The notes under the pieces: model-generated
Database searches by the model: none
What the model saw: the letters and a program-made list of their open reading frames with translations, nothing else
Told to the model about the DNA's origin: nothing
Shown here: positions 22,823-34,080 of the stretch, in pieces
How the letters are laid out: each line of letters opens with the position of its first letter
Numbering within the stretch: position 1 is the stretch's first letter
Position numbers and translations under genes: made by a program
NCBI GenBank assembly: GCA_018398765.1
Contig: JAHBMJ010003309.1
Location: 5,001-69,000 of the forward strand
DNA length: 64,000 nucleotides
Reading direction: 5' to 3'
Source: Chromera velia
Lineage: Eukaryota; Sar; Chromeraceae

Positions 22823-25800
22823 CTAGTGCATCGCGTCTTCTCGGTTCTTTGCTCTCTCCTCTCTCAGTCTTTTGTACTTCCCATCCGCTTGCGGGTCATC
22901 TAGAGGGTGGAGGACATCGAGGAGGTCAACCAGCCACTCGTGTCCCTCCCCCCTTTTGTCAACGACCTGCTTGATCATCAACCCGTGCTTTGTCCCCGAG
23001 TCCACCAGAACACCCAAACCTCCCGTAGCAGTCGCTTTCATCCAATGACCCGCCAGGCGGGAGAGAGAGATGACACCTTGCACCTGATCGATCGATGAAA
23101 ACAAACAATGCGAGACAAAAAAAGAAATATTAATTCAGACAGAGTTCAGGAACCGATTCCCACCTGTACATACAAATGCCCTCAGCCACCCCTCCACCAG
23201 ACAGTTTTCAGTGCAGGCTGCCAGCTAGAGAGACAAAAGAAAGACCGACAGACGAATATTATTGTGCTTCATACTCGGCACTTGAAAGCAACAACACAAC
23301 AGTAAAAAGGGAGACGTCCCATGCAGGTAGCGAAGAAAGATTCAAAGATGTGCATGCGATTTCTTTGTTTGGCCTCACGCTCTGTCTGAATAAGAAAGAT
23401 CCTTCCAGACAGAAACGGACAGGGTGACCTGGATAGAAAATTTTGACGCAAGTAAGATGGCGGATGCTTAATTGTTCTGCGTACCTCTCGTTGGACATTC
23501 CCCCAGAAAGCTTCCCTGTCTTCCTCGCGCTTGTCGTTCAGTCTCTTGCAGACAGACATTGTCGTTTGGGAATACAGGCGCTCGATCATCCCCCCCACTG
23601 CTTGCTGCAGAGCTGGAGGGTCCGGAGGGAAGTCTAGGGATCCCACCTGTAGTGCGAACAAAGAGTGATGGGATGGTGTACGGCGGTCGGTAACGCGACT
23701 GTTTCTTCAAGCATTGGCAAACCCGGTGAGAAAGGAGGGCAACACAGAAAGGGGTAAGGCATGGACGCACAGAAGGTTTTCACTTGATAGCCCAACACCC
23801 TTCGCTATTGAAACTCGAAGGAGAAAGAGAGCTGGAGGGAGGATGAGGGAGGAGGGAGAAGAAGAGGAAATAGAGGAGGGAGGAAAGCACGAATCAAAAA
23901 CTCACTTCGAATAGCCATTGGAGATGCGAAGCATTTGTGTGTTGCAGAGGAGTGTAGATGGAGAAGGGACAATGACAGGGGGGCACAGGCTTCCTTTCTG
24001 CCAGTGCGGCTTGACGGAATTGGAAATCTCTCCGGGAGGCCTCACGGATTGCCTGCAAGAAAGATCGAAAAAACATGAAACAGGAGGGCGGACAGCAAAA
24101 GTGTTCCCTCAAACAAAAACAAACAACATCATTCTTCCGTCTCATCTCTAAACAGCGAAATCTGCCAAACAAGAACAGGCCTATAGAGAAGACCCGTAAT
24201 AAAGCTCGGCGATGCAGTGGCTCGACTCACTGACCTGCCGGACAGAGCACAAACGCTTTCATTCCCTCACTCCTCTCACTGCCTTTTCTCAATCACGACG
24301 CCCACCCTTTCCTTCCCTTGACTGACGTTTTGTACGGCCAGCGCCTTTCCCTCAGGCACAGGCGGAAACGGGCCCTCTATGTTCCCCCTCTTCCTCGTGT
24401 GCCGAAGAACCTCTATCTCGTACTCTGCGAGGCCGTCTCCGCCCGACTCGTACGTCTTTGCCCAGGGGGCGGCCAACACGAGAGGCAGCTCCGGTTTATG
24501 ATTCTTCTCAGGCTGGCTCTGCTTTTCTTTCTTCTTCTGCTGCTCTTGTCTCCTTTGTGTGCGGACCCACAGGAGCGCGTCCCATTTTCCCCGATGAGTC
24601 AGAAGCGCAGTCACCCATCCTCCCCAACCCGTCACATGGCCGTACTGGGGCAGTCTGTGGAGAAATTGGAGGACTGCGACGTTCCCCTGCCAGACGGCCT
24701 CCTTCTTCACGTGCTCCACGTCGGGGCTCTGGCAGAACTCCTTCTTCGGCTTGCGGAGATCATGAAGCACCTCCAGCTGCGCCCGCCATCAATTACAAGG
24801 GATACAATAACACGTTACTCAAGAAACAGTGCACATAGCTCTACAGATAGAGAATCACCTTGAGGTGAAAGACAGACAATGAATACAATTGACACCACTA
24901 GGCACGGGGTTCTAACAAAGGAAACAAGGCTGGCCTCGGAAGCCGCGAAAGGGACGAGAGTGGAGTCAACATGTGGTGCCAGCAAAAGACGAGGAAGAGA
25001 GATTTATTCGAAAGGATGGCTGAATGGACGGCCGGGGCGTTGTCATGAATGCTGAGCCATGCATGCTTCTGTAGGGGCAAATTGACTGACCTGACTGGCG
25101 GTTACAGCAGACAAGAAAGTCCACTTCCCCCAAACGAAGGGTCTCGGCCCCCCACGTATTCGTGTGCTCTGTATCTTGATCTCCCTCAACATTTTGTACG
25201 TATCGAAGTCACGGGCCGCTGCGGCCTCCAGGGGCCCATACTCCAGAGGGGCCCTCTCCTGAGGTCTCCAACGCATCCAGCCGGGGTCCTTTCCCTCTTC
25301 GTCTGGAGGGCAATCCTTCGGCCACGCGGGGGGAGGGGGGAACTTCCACTCCTTCGTGAGGTCGAGCCAGAAGTCCAGAGGTACCCCCTTCGCGTCCGGG
25401 TTCGAGAGGGATGCCGGGGCCCCCAGTCTGACTGCCCATTGGAGGAGACGGGGAATCAGACTGTGATGTCCAGCGATGATCATCGCAGTCAACATCAGAC
25501 GCACAGGGGAGGAGCAAATCAATCTGTGCGCAAGATGAAGGGAAGGGGAGAGGGACACAGAGGAGGGAGTGCAGGACACTGAGAGAAACCCTACAGGCAA
25601 AAAGATACTCTGAACTGACAAACCAACAATGAAACAATAGCCCCCACTTACAAACATGGGCAACGGGCACGCACGCACATTCTTTTCTTCGTTTCTTCCT
25701 TGCTCTGTCCATCCTTTCGTTTCTCGCTCCATTCCCGCTTCAAAAGGAAAGGCAAAAGTGGCGGGATGGCACAAAGAAAAAGGGTTGAACGAAGAAAAAA

Positions 25801-27121
25801 AAACGGGGAGGCAAGGAAAGAGGGAATGCGGGAAAGGGAGAAAGACGCATGCAGAAGAAGCAGATGAAGAAGAGAAAAGTCGATGACAAAACTTCCTCCT
25901 TCCAGCTAGAGACAATCGGTCATCCAAAAAGCTCGTTAGTTCATGCATGACACACCGCCCGCCCTACGTACGCATTGAACGTCGTGAACTTCTCGATCTC
26001 AAAAATATTCCCCTTGATGGCTCGGAGAAGAAGATCCAGGCCCACCGGTGCGTGGCACATCGGCATCATCCCGCTGCTGTCCCTCTGGCAGGAGGCGTGT
26101 CTCCCACAGGGCGTGTCTGGATACAGATGACGTCTCAGAAGGTTCCGGTCCTTCAGCACACGCGCGGCCTGCGCGCCCGCACCGAGACAGAAAAATGGAG
26201 TGAGACAGTCTCTTACAAACACACACCCTCACAGACACGCATACATTCTATGCACCAGCACTGAGGTGTGCAAGAAAGATCATGCGTGCATGCGTCCATG
26301 GGGGGGGGAAGCAGTTGAAAAGAACGGGTGGGCACATAGTGAGGATACTGAAGAACAAAGGAATATCAATTAAAAAGAACGTTGGGGGGGCGATTGCCCT
26401 CGCCACTCTTTTTGCTGACACACCTGTCTCCAGAGATGTTCTCATCATCATTCCTTGATCCCATTCTTCCTGCAGGATCTGCCGACCGACACACCTCTAG
26501 AGATGGGGTGTCCCTCAGTGCGAGTATGAAGGGCTCCTGTTTGGGAACCCATCCCTTGTCGAAGAGGAACTTGAGAGCCTCTGGAATCACAAGGCGCGTC
26601 ACAGCAAGCCCAAGCCTTTCTCTGGTGTCATTGTGATCTGACAGGGTTCCAGGAAAAGTCATCATGAGGGAGTATAGAGCCTCGAATGTGCTCATCTGCA
26701 TACCCCTCTTTTGTGGGTCTTTTTCCGCCGCCATTTTCACTATCAGTGCCCGAGCGACCCGTTCGATCTTCAGATGTAAGTCGATGCAATTGTCTACGCT
26801 CTGATTGAAGCACGCACGGATCAGGCGCCTCTCTAGAAGGGCATTCGCATCCTGAGGCGTCTTCACGTTTCGTCTCCCCTCAAGAGGAAGGCTGAGGGCC
26901 CATTCGATCAGTTCAGGGGAAGCGAAAGGGAAGCACTCCAAAACTTTGGTGGTCGTGGGAGCTCGGCAGAGTCCGCCTTCTTCTGTCTGAATATAGAAGA
27001 GCTGATCAGCACTTCTGCAAAGAGATCGGAAGGGGAGTGCCGCTGTCGAAAAAGAGAGCTCCCAAATATCCTGGGCAATTCTGTGCACGCGCAGAAGGCC
27101 TTCGAAGCTTGCTGATTGCAT
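22823..27121 (-). CDS. Seven-exon ankyrin-like helical-repeat protein
   Basis: Exons, 5' to 3': 27121-26420, 26168-25972, 25523-25091, 24776-24327, 24052-23906, 23646-23485, 23083-22823. All six junctions agree in phase and give 783 residues. Three donors are GTCAGT/GTCAGC and two are GTACGN. Exon 1 begins with an F-box-like helical segment (RIAQDIWELSFSTAALPFRS). The middle exons show ankyrin-like helix pairs spaced as in the CPWDE-type families, such as LLLRAIKGNIFEIEKF, VKKEAVWQGNVAVLQFL and LLTHRGKWDALLWVRTQ. The last exons are charged and helical and unrecognised. The frame opens upstream without an ATG, so the start at 27121 is the least certain part. Probably a protein-binding or F-box adaptor type; this is inference. 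Confidence 0.65.
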
Positions 27122-27833
27122 TGCAGGAAGCAAGCTATTTCAATAAAAGACACACAGAAGAGGGGTCGGTTCCAGCGCACAGTGGTGCTGTGCCCGCAGG
27201 TATTGCTTCTCGATCGCCTCTTGCCTTCAACAGACTTGCTGCATGAGAAAACGCTCAGTCTGGTGTCTCCTCCGCGTCTCCGTGAGAAGGTTTGAGAGTT
27301 CTGCACGACACGAAGCTGTGAGTTTTTCTTGTCCTTGAGGCCGCAAGGTGCAGAAGCCAGACTTTCTGTCCACTGAACAATGGCCGATTTCGATGCAACT
27401 TAAATTAAGCGCACTTATATGCGACGGCACACATCTTCAGCAAAATTAAATCTTCGATTCAACAGGAGTGCACATGGAGTGCATGCACTCATCCGCGCGC
27501 GCGGGGTGCATGGGGGGCCCCGGCATGGCCCCGGCACATGACCTGCATGTACGCTACTAGGCAGCAAGCTCGCCGGCACCCGAAATGCACCCGAAAAGGC
27601 GATGTTCTTCTCTTCTTCTCTCTCTCGGCTTTCTCTCTCTCTTTCTCTCTCCCTGAAAAGTAAGAATTACATATGATGACGTCCCATCTCACTCTCACGA
27701 AGTGAACACAGAGAGGAGTGAGCAGTGAGTGAGAAAGAGACTTCTGGTACCGTTCAAGTCGCGGCCAGACTTCTTGAGGCGTCAAAGATTTGATACTTCT
27801 AAAAACTCTCAGTGTTCTTCTACCTGTGCTGTG
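27122..27833. promoter_or_regulatory. Divergent intergenic region with GC cluster
   Basis: Between two divergent genes. It includes a CGCGCGCG tract followed by GGGGCCCC-type runs at about 27494-27530, a CT repeat near 27605-27655, and a TGCATGCA palindrome near 27481. Promoter role inferred from orientation. Confidence 0.4.
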
Positions 27834-30800
27834 ATGAGCGCTTTCAAGTTTTTTTCTGAGTCGGAGCTGGATGATCATGCTCACTCAGAGGTGTTTGCTA
27901 CCATTCCAGAGTGCATCGCTGCTTTGGAGAAGATGAAGCCCGCCGAAGAGGTGAGGTGCCACAGAACCAAAGTACGTACACTCAAGCAACAGACTGAGCA
28001 CCTTCCAAACGCCCCAGACATTCTCAAGGCGCGTCTGGAAGCCATGCAAGCGTTGGCAGACTCCCTTTTATTCCTACAGCGCTTCAAGGACATGAAGACT
28101 CCCTTTGGAACCTTCCTGGATACGCTTAAGCAGCACATTCCTCCTGACATCTACGAATTGGCGACTCAGTCAGCAAGAGACGTGGAGGACGATGTTGCAT
28201 TCTTCCAGAAACTCCAGGTGAGTACGGTCACTGCGCAGGTGTGCAAACATTCATGGATCCATTCGGTCCATCCCACGAACGCTTTAAAGGTTCTTCATGT
28301 ACTCATGCTTGAAAGAGGTACGAAAGCTTCCTTCCCGGTCGTTCACCATATATCAGTAGCTTACATATACAAATAAGCCACATTCCGTGTCTCCACCGTT
28401 TTTTCTTCTGTCTGCAGTCGCTCGCACGCGTACACCGTCCGCTGACTTCGGAGGAGAAGGAAGCAAAGGACGTTCTGGAGCAGATCCTCAAGGAAGCCAC
28501 GGGACCGGAGGATTGGAAGACGTCGTTTCGGACGAAGGCAACCTGCGGGCTTCTGGGTCTCCTGATCGAAAAAGTTCTTCCTGAGAAGGACGATATGATC
28601 GCCCTGCAAGAGCGTTTGGCGGTTTTGTCAGCGGAGTTGCTTGTCAACCGCCATGATCGTCGTAAGCGCGGGTACCGCGCCGGCTTCCCTGGACTTGACC
28701 GAAAGGCAGCTGGGGCAGTGTCGGATTTTGGCAGCGCAGCGCCTTGTGACTTCCGATCTGCTCCCGACTGGAGACTTCGCACAGACGCTCCCAGACAGCC
28801 GTCTGGAGGACTTGCAGAGCGCTGTTTGTCTTTTGAGGAGGGCGAAGAAGTGCGAGGACCCGGATGTGGCCTCTCAGGCTTGTGCCATGCTGAACAAGTT
28901 GGCGTATCAGCACGAAGACCATGGAGAAGACAGGGAGACGGCAGTGACCAGAGTAGAGGTCGAAATCTCTGGAAGGTCAGTCGACCTCTGGTCTGCCTGC
29001 ATGGATTGCGTCTGAGTGTGAATCAATGAATTCACAAAGCCCGGCAAACCCACCCTGTTTCCCCGTGCAGGTCATTCCACACTGCCCTCCTCATTCGTCA
29101 CCTAGTGGGTCCCTGTGGTCCTGTGATGGCAGTCGTGCATGGATGGCCATTCATTGTGTGCGTTCCTCAATAGCTTTCTGCTTCATGCACAGCATCACTT
29201 CCTACATCTACTGTCTCTCTCGACGCCTATCTCTCCGAAAGAATTTCGTTCCCCCCCTCTCACACAACGCCTTCTCGTTGCATGACAGTCTACATTGAGC
29301 ATCTTGTGTACTGGTTTTATCAAGTCGGCACTGTTGCCGTCACATCTATGCGTCTCTTCCCTCACCTTGACCATTCTGTTGGTCGCTTGCTGGTGGATCT
29401 TTCATACGGAAGAGACGGCCCACACCCACACTCGCCTGCACGCATGTATTGTATGTCTGTGCAGAGAATCTCGCCTCGACTCTCTGGAGATCGCGAAGTA
29501 CGTGCGGGGAGATCCGGATTCGTTCGAGGGGTTCTCTCTCTTCCTCGGTTCTCTCTGCAAGGAAGCAGCCCTCCTCCTCTCAGACACCCAGAATCTGTCA
29601 GTCACCGCACAGTGCAAGGGACAAGTCCAGCCACAGGGGGAGAGCCCGACAGGGGCAGGGGGGGGTGCGGTGGGGGAGACTTTGGGGAGTCTCTTTTCTT
29701 TGGGGGGTGATAAATCAGAGGCTTTTGACGCCACTGGCGTTCCTGCCGACTTCGTGCCTGTAGTGCTGCTTGCCGAGGCTTACCTCTTCAACCCACTCCT
29801 GTCCTTCACTAAAAAACCGTTCGTTGACAAAAAAAGCGACCCGACACGCTTCTTCGATCAGTTTCGCGTTGTCAAAAAGGCCCACGAAGTCCTCGTGGAG
29901 GGCAAGAGAGAAAGAGCAAAAGAGAGCAAGGCTCGGGCGGTGAAATCGGGGGGGGGGGGGAAAGAAAACGAGTCCACAGCAGTACGAGTCCACCGCCTCG
30001 GGGGGGGTGCCAACTGTTGCGCCAGATGCAGTCCAACGTTTCTGGGCGCTGGTGTTGGGTGGTTTGTGTACCTGTGTGAAGAAGGGGGTCAGCGGGAAGC
30101 TGACAGAGATGCGGGAGTTCAGGATCGGAGAGACGGATCTCCATCTGTGCAGCAGACCGAAGGACGTGGAGGAGAAGATGCCAGAAGGCATCAGTCCCAT
30201 GTGTCTGGACGAGATTGACCTTTCCTGTCCTCTAGTGCAGCGTGCACTTTTGATCGAGGCTGTTGAGCTAGGTGAAAGGATCCGCGACCAGCAGAAACAG
30301 CAGCAACAGAAGCAGCAAGAGCCGAACAGAAAGAAAAAGGGAAAGAAGGGGGGGGCAACGCTTCAGAGTCTGACCGAGAAACCGACTCCCACCGTCACTC
30401 CTGGTGTCGACCGGGTTGTGCAGGTTCTTCCGCTTGTTATGCGCTCTGTGGCCCTGCTCTCGTTTGAGTCAAATTTTGAATTTGAGGTGCCTCAGATGTT
30501 GTCTGAGCATCTCGTTGCCTCGTGGGGAGAGGAAAACAGAGTGATGATGCGAAGGGCGGAGAAGGAGGCATACGCACAAGGGCAGAAGAACAAAAGCACG
30601 GGCAGTCTCCCTCTGTGGCCCCTCGGCCCTTCCTCCTGTCTGCAGGCCTTCCTGGCTGCAGAGAATCTCGCAAGAAAGGCGGAGGCGAGAGCAAAGGAGG
30701 AGGGTGTGTCACTCTTGGGGGTCTGTCTTCCTTCCCTCTTCTGGGAGAAAACCTCTTTCGACACCCCCACCCTCAGATCTGCAAAGCTCATGTATTTCCA

Positions 30801-33227
30801 CCTGGAAGAGTGGCTGGGTGGCAGTCACAATGCTTGCAGCTCCACATTCACAGCCTCCCCCATTCCCCCGCTCCTCCATTCAACCGCACCCAGGGCCCCC
30901 GACGGCGAGCCTCCCTCTGTTTCTGTCTTCGAAGAAGACAGACACGGGGAGGAGAGCGACGACAAAGAGAACCCGACCGAGAGCGAGAACAGCAAAGCCC
31001 CACAGCCCTCGATGGCAGCGCAAGTCTCTGAAAGTGCCACTGCGCAAGGTTCTTGCCACTCGAGCACCCACCCCATGATCTCCCGCCTTGTTCAGATGGT
31101 GGAACCGCGACTCCACCTCTGGCTGACCTACACGAACTTTGAGTATCAGTTGAAGCTTCACGAAACGGGAAAGCGCGTCGGGAAACCCTTCAGCAGGAAC
31201 GCCTGGCTGAGGTGCGCGAAGGGTTTCTGCACCGCTGCGCACGGCGATGAGCCCGTACTCCCCCTATACCATTTCCGCATCTCAGGGCACTTGCTCGAGG
31301 AGGGGGATATGGCGGGGGGCAAAAGAACACCCGGACCCTCATAGTTTCCGTCACAGGTGTGTGATGGAGCAATTGGAAAAACACTGGTGGGCAAGGGAGG
31401 GGTCTTCAATCACTACGTTTGTCTTTTGGGATTTTCTCTCTCTCTTCCAACACCCCACCGAAGGCCGTCGGACAGCTGCGGAAGAGGCGTTGTTCAAAGA
31501 AGTTCTCTGTAAGATGGACATGATTTACAGCAGCCCCCATACATATGTGATCCGATCGACCGCAGTGCCAGAGAGTGCAATGAATCCGGTTCCATACATA
31601 GACAGGGGGTGGTGTTGGTTTGAGTCTGCCGTCACGACCTTCAAGCCCCCTGCACAGGTCATCACAGACACGCCGGGCGGGAAGGGCAGCAGCACGAGCT
31701 CTATTCGAATTCCAGCAGCCCCCCTAGCGTTTGACAAAGCGATTGATGAAAAGACTTTCACAAACGGATCAGATGCAGATGGAGTCAAGGCGTTGTACAG
31801 AAACTTTCTTGAAAGATCCGCCCCTAAGTTGCGCGTCTTTGCGGATGGCTCTTGGGCTTCTGCGTGGAAAGACAGATTACAGTTCGACCATGGGCACGCA
31901 GATCAGTTTGCGGAAATCGTGGAATATGTCGCGCAAGACCCGACACTAGCTGGCAAACTCCAGCCTCCGCTGCTGGACGTCCGAAATACCTTACCAGAGT
32001 ATGCTTCCATTCATTGGGAAAGTGAAACCATCGTTGCGGAAAAGGTGGCATCTCTTGAGCGCTTACTCCGGGCTTTCGGAAAGTTGCGCAGCATTTCTTT
32101 CATAAAGCTCCCGACATTTTGAGGGTCAACAAAGTCTGCCAAAGACAAGATTCACATGGATGGGTTGCGAAGGGGTTTGGAGTCCGTCTTTGCAGAGGGA
32201 GAAGGAGCCGAACCTCTTGAGAGGAATCTGCTTCTCCTGGCATCGTGCGGAGCAGCCACAGTCAGTCAGTCAGTCAGTCAATTGCGTTGAGTAAATCTAG
32301 GAGTAAATCGTCCCCTTTTCTGCTTGGTTGCAAACTCAGCACTGTTTCATCAAAAAGGAGAGCTTTTGCTGCATTTCGACTCACGTGAAATCTTTCTGCA
32401 ACTGGAGGGAATGCATGGGTCTGCAGGTGGTGAATGGGTCTCATGGTCCCTGAAGAGAAACGTGTCCCTCCTGCTTCTAGATGTCATTCTTGAACGTGTT
32501 CCCTGTCAAAATTTGAAGCAAACAATTCATTGTTGTCTGCAGATAATGAGGCGCCTCCTCAGTCGCGAGAAAAGAGTAGATGCTGAATTTCTCTCCCAGG
32601 CACTCTTCCTTTCCTCGTGCAACGGCCACGCAGACGCCGTACGGGCGCTCCTCGACGCAAAAGCAGATGTGAACTCTCAAGACCAAAAACGGGCGGACTG
32701 CCCTCACATGGGGCACTATGGGGGGTCACCGATCCATTGTAGAGTTGCTGCTTGAAGCAAACGCAAGAGTTGACGTTGGGGAGGGTCCGTTGCTGCGCGC
32801 TTGTTCCAACGCAGGATACAGAAGGGACCCCAAGATCGTCAACCTGTTGCTTGATGCCGGTGCCAACCCGAACGATCAAGAGAAGACAGGGAGACAGTGG
32901 ACACCCCTCATGTATTCAAGTGCACAGGGTGACGCAGAGGTCGTGCAGCTGCTTCTGGGTGCACAAGCTAGTGTGGACGTGCAATCCTGGGCCAATGTGA
33001 GCCAAATGCTGCTAGCGGGGGGGCACACCGCGCTGATGCTCGCCTGCCGTTTTAACCAAGCTCCGATTGTCCGCATGCTGCTCGATGCAGGTGCGTCAGT
33101 CAACCTGAAGGATGAGAACGGATTATCGGTTCTGGATCACGTATATGAGCCAAGCATCAAAGCCTATCTCACAGACAACAAGCTCGTAAAGCCCATTGAC
33201 AATCCCAAGCATCTGCATGCTAAATAG
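27834..33227 (+). CDS. Helical / HPDP-RGWC / ankyrin gene with several frame breaks
   Basis: Exons: 27834-28217; 28418 to about 28630; about 28706-28975; 29465-32260; 32543-33227. Part one is helical and unrecognised. Part two holds LYHFRISGHL, EHPDP, FVFWDFLSLFQHP, KMDMIYSS and YIDRGWCWFES, a set I recall from unannotated algal and protist proteins with F.SHRW...HPDP and Y..RGWC motifs. Part three is ankyrin: ELLLEANARVD, VNLLLDAGANPND, VQLLLGAQASVD, VRMLLDAGASVN. The frame changes near 29950 (poly-G; a 40-nt intron would also fit) and near 31316 (G6 run). A TGA interrupts at 32120-32122, and one extra C near 32690 shifts the frame inside an ankyrin repeat. Either a decaying gene, two adjacent genes, or assembly errors in homopolymers. 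Function unknown. Confidence 0.55.
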
Positions 33228-34080
33228 GCACGCCACTTGCAGCCAGATTCCAAGCAAGCGTCCTGGGCCGGCCCAATCGAGGGCGTACATGCCTGCAGAT
33301 TATTTTGAATTCAATGCCCTGCAATTAAAAAATTTATGAGATACATTTATGAAGTTGAATGTAACATTTGAAAAAACAATGCTAAAAGTTTTTGTGTATT
33401 GAATGACGCAGTGGTAAAATGTGACTCAATTTAAAATATGAGCCTCTGTTTATAAATAGATTTAAGAGTGTTTGGTATAGATGAATAAATATACAGACTG
33501 GTATGATAGAAATCAATTGAAACTTTGAAGTTAGTGACACTGCTGATTTAGTTTAAAAGTGTTTCTGTTTGTTTTTTAGAATTTAAAAACATTTCAGGCT
33601 TCCAAGCAATCATTTTGTAAATGACAGATTCAATTAATTATGTTGAGTTTTTTATATTGGCATTATGTTGAGTTTTTTATATTGGCTTTTAGAAAAACGA
33701 CACAAGCAGGTTTAATAGACATACTTAACTTTAAAATTAACAATTCAATACAAAAAATAAGTAAAAACTATAAAGCAAAAGGTTTTAAAGTATATATATA
33801 AAATTTCTAAAAAAATATGATGATAGTCATTTTAAGTCTTTTTTTATGTAATTTTATCCGCGTCATTGCAAAGTACTACACACATAAAGCAGTTCAGTTG
33901 TTTAGTTTAGCTCTAAAATTAATTGAAAAAGAATAATTTGAATTGAATTACATGGTTCCTAGGAATAAAATATTAAATCAAAAACATATTTGTAGTCACA
34001 GATCTGTTGTAGCATTCATCATTCAAGCTGGTTATATCCATATGTTGAATTGATTTTCAGAACCGGGGCCACCACAGCGA
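33228..34080. other. Convergent AT-rich island before the giant gene
   Basis: Strongly AT-rich from about 33300 to 34060, ending roughly 20 bases before the stop codon of the minus-strand giant gene. A short duplication of TATTGGCATTATGTTGAGTT lies near 33640-33685. No gene or RNA recognised. Confidence 0.7.

Noticed and set aside
32120-32122. In-frame TGA taken as evidence of a reassigned stop codon
   Set aside because: Other genes in the window end in TGA (10208-10210, 17816-17814, 34083-34081, 61993-61995), so reassignment is not supported; other frame breaks in the same gene favour decay or sequence error.
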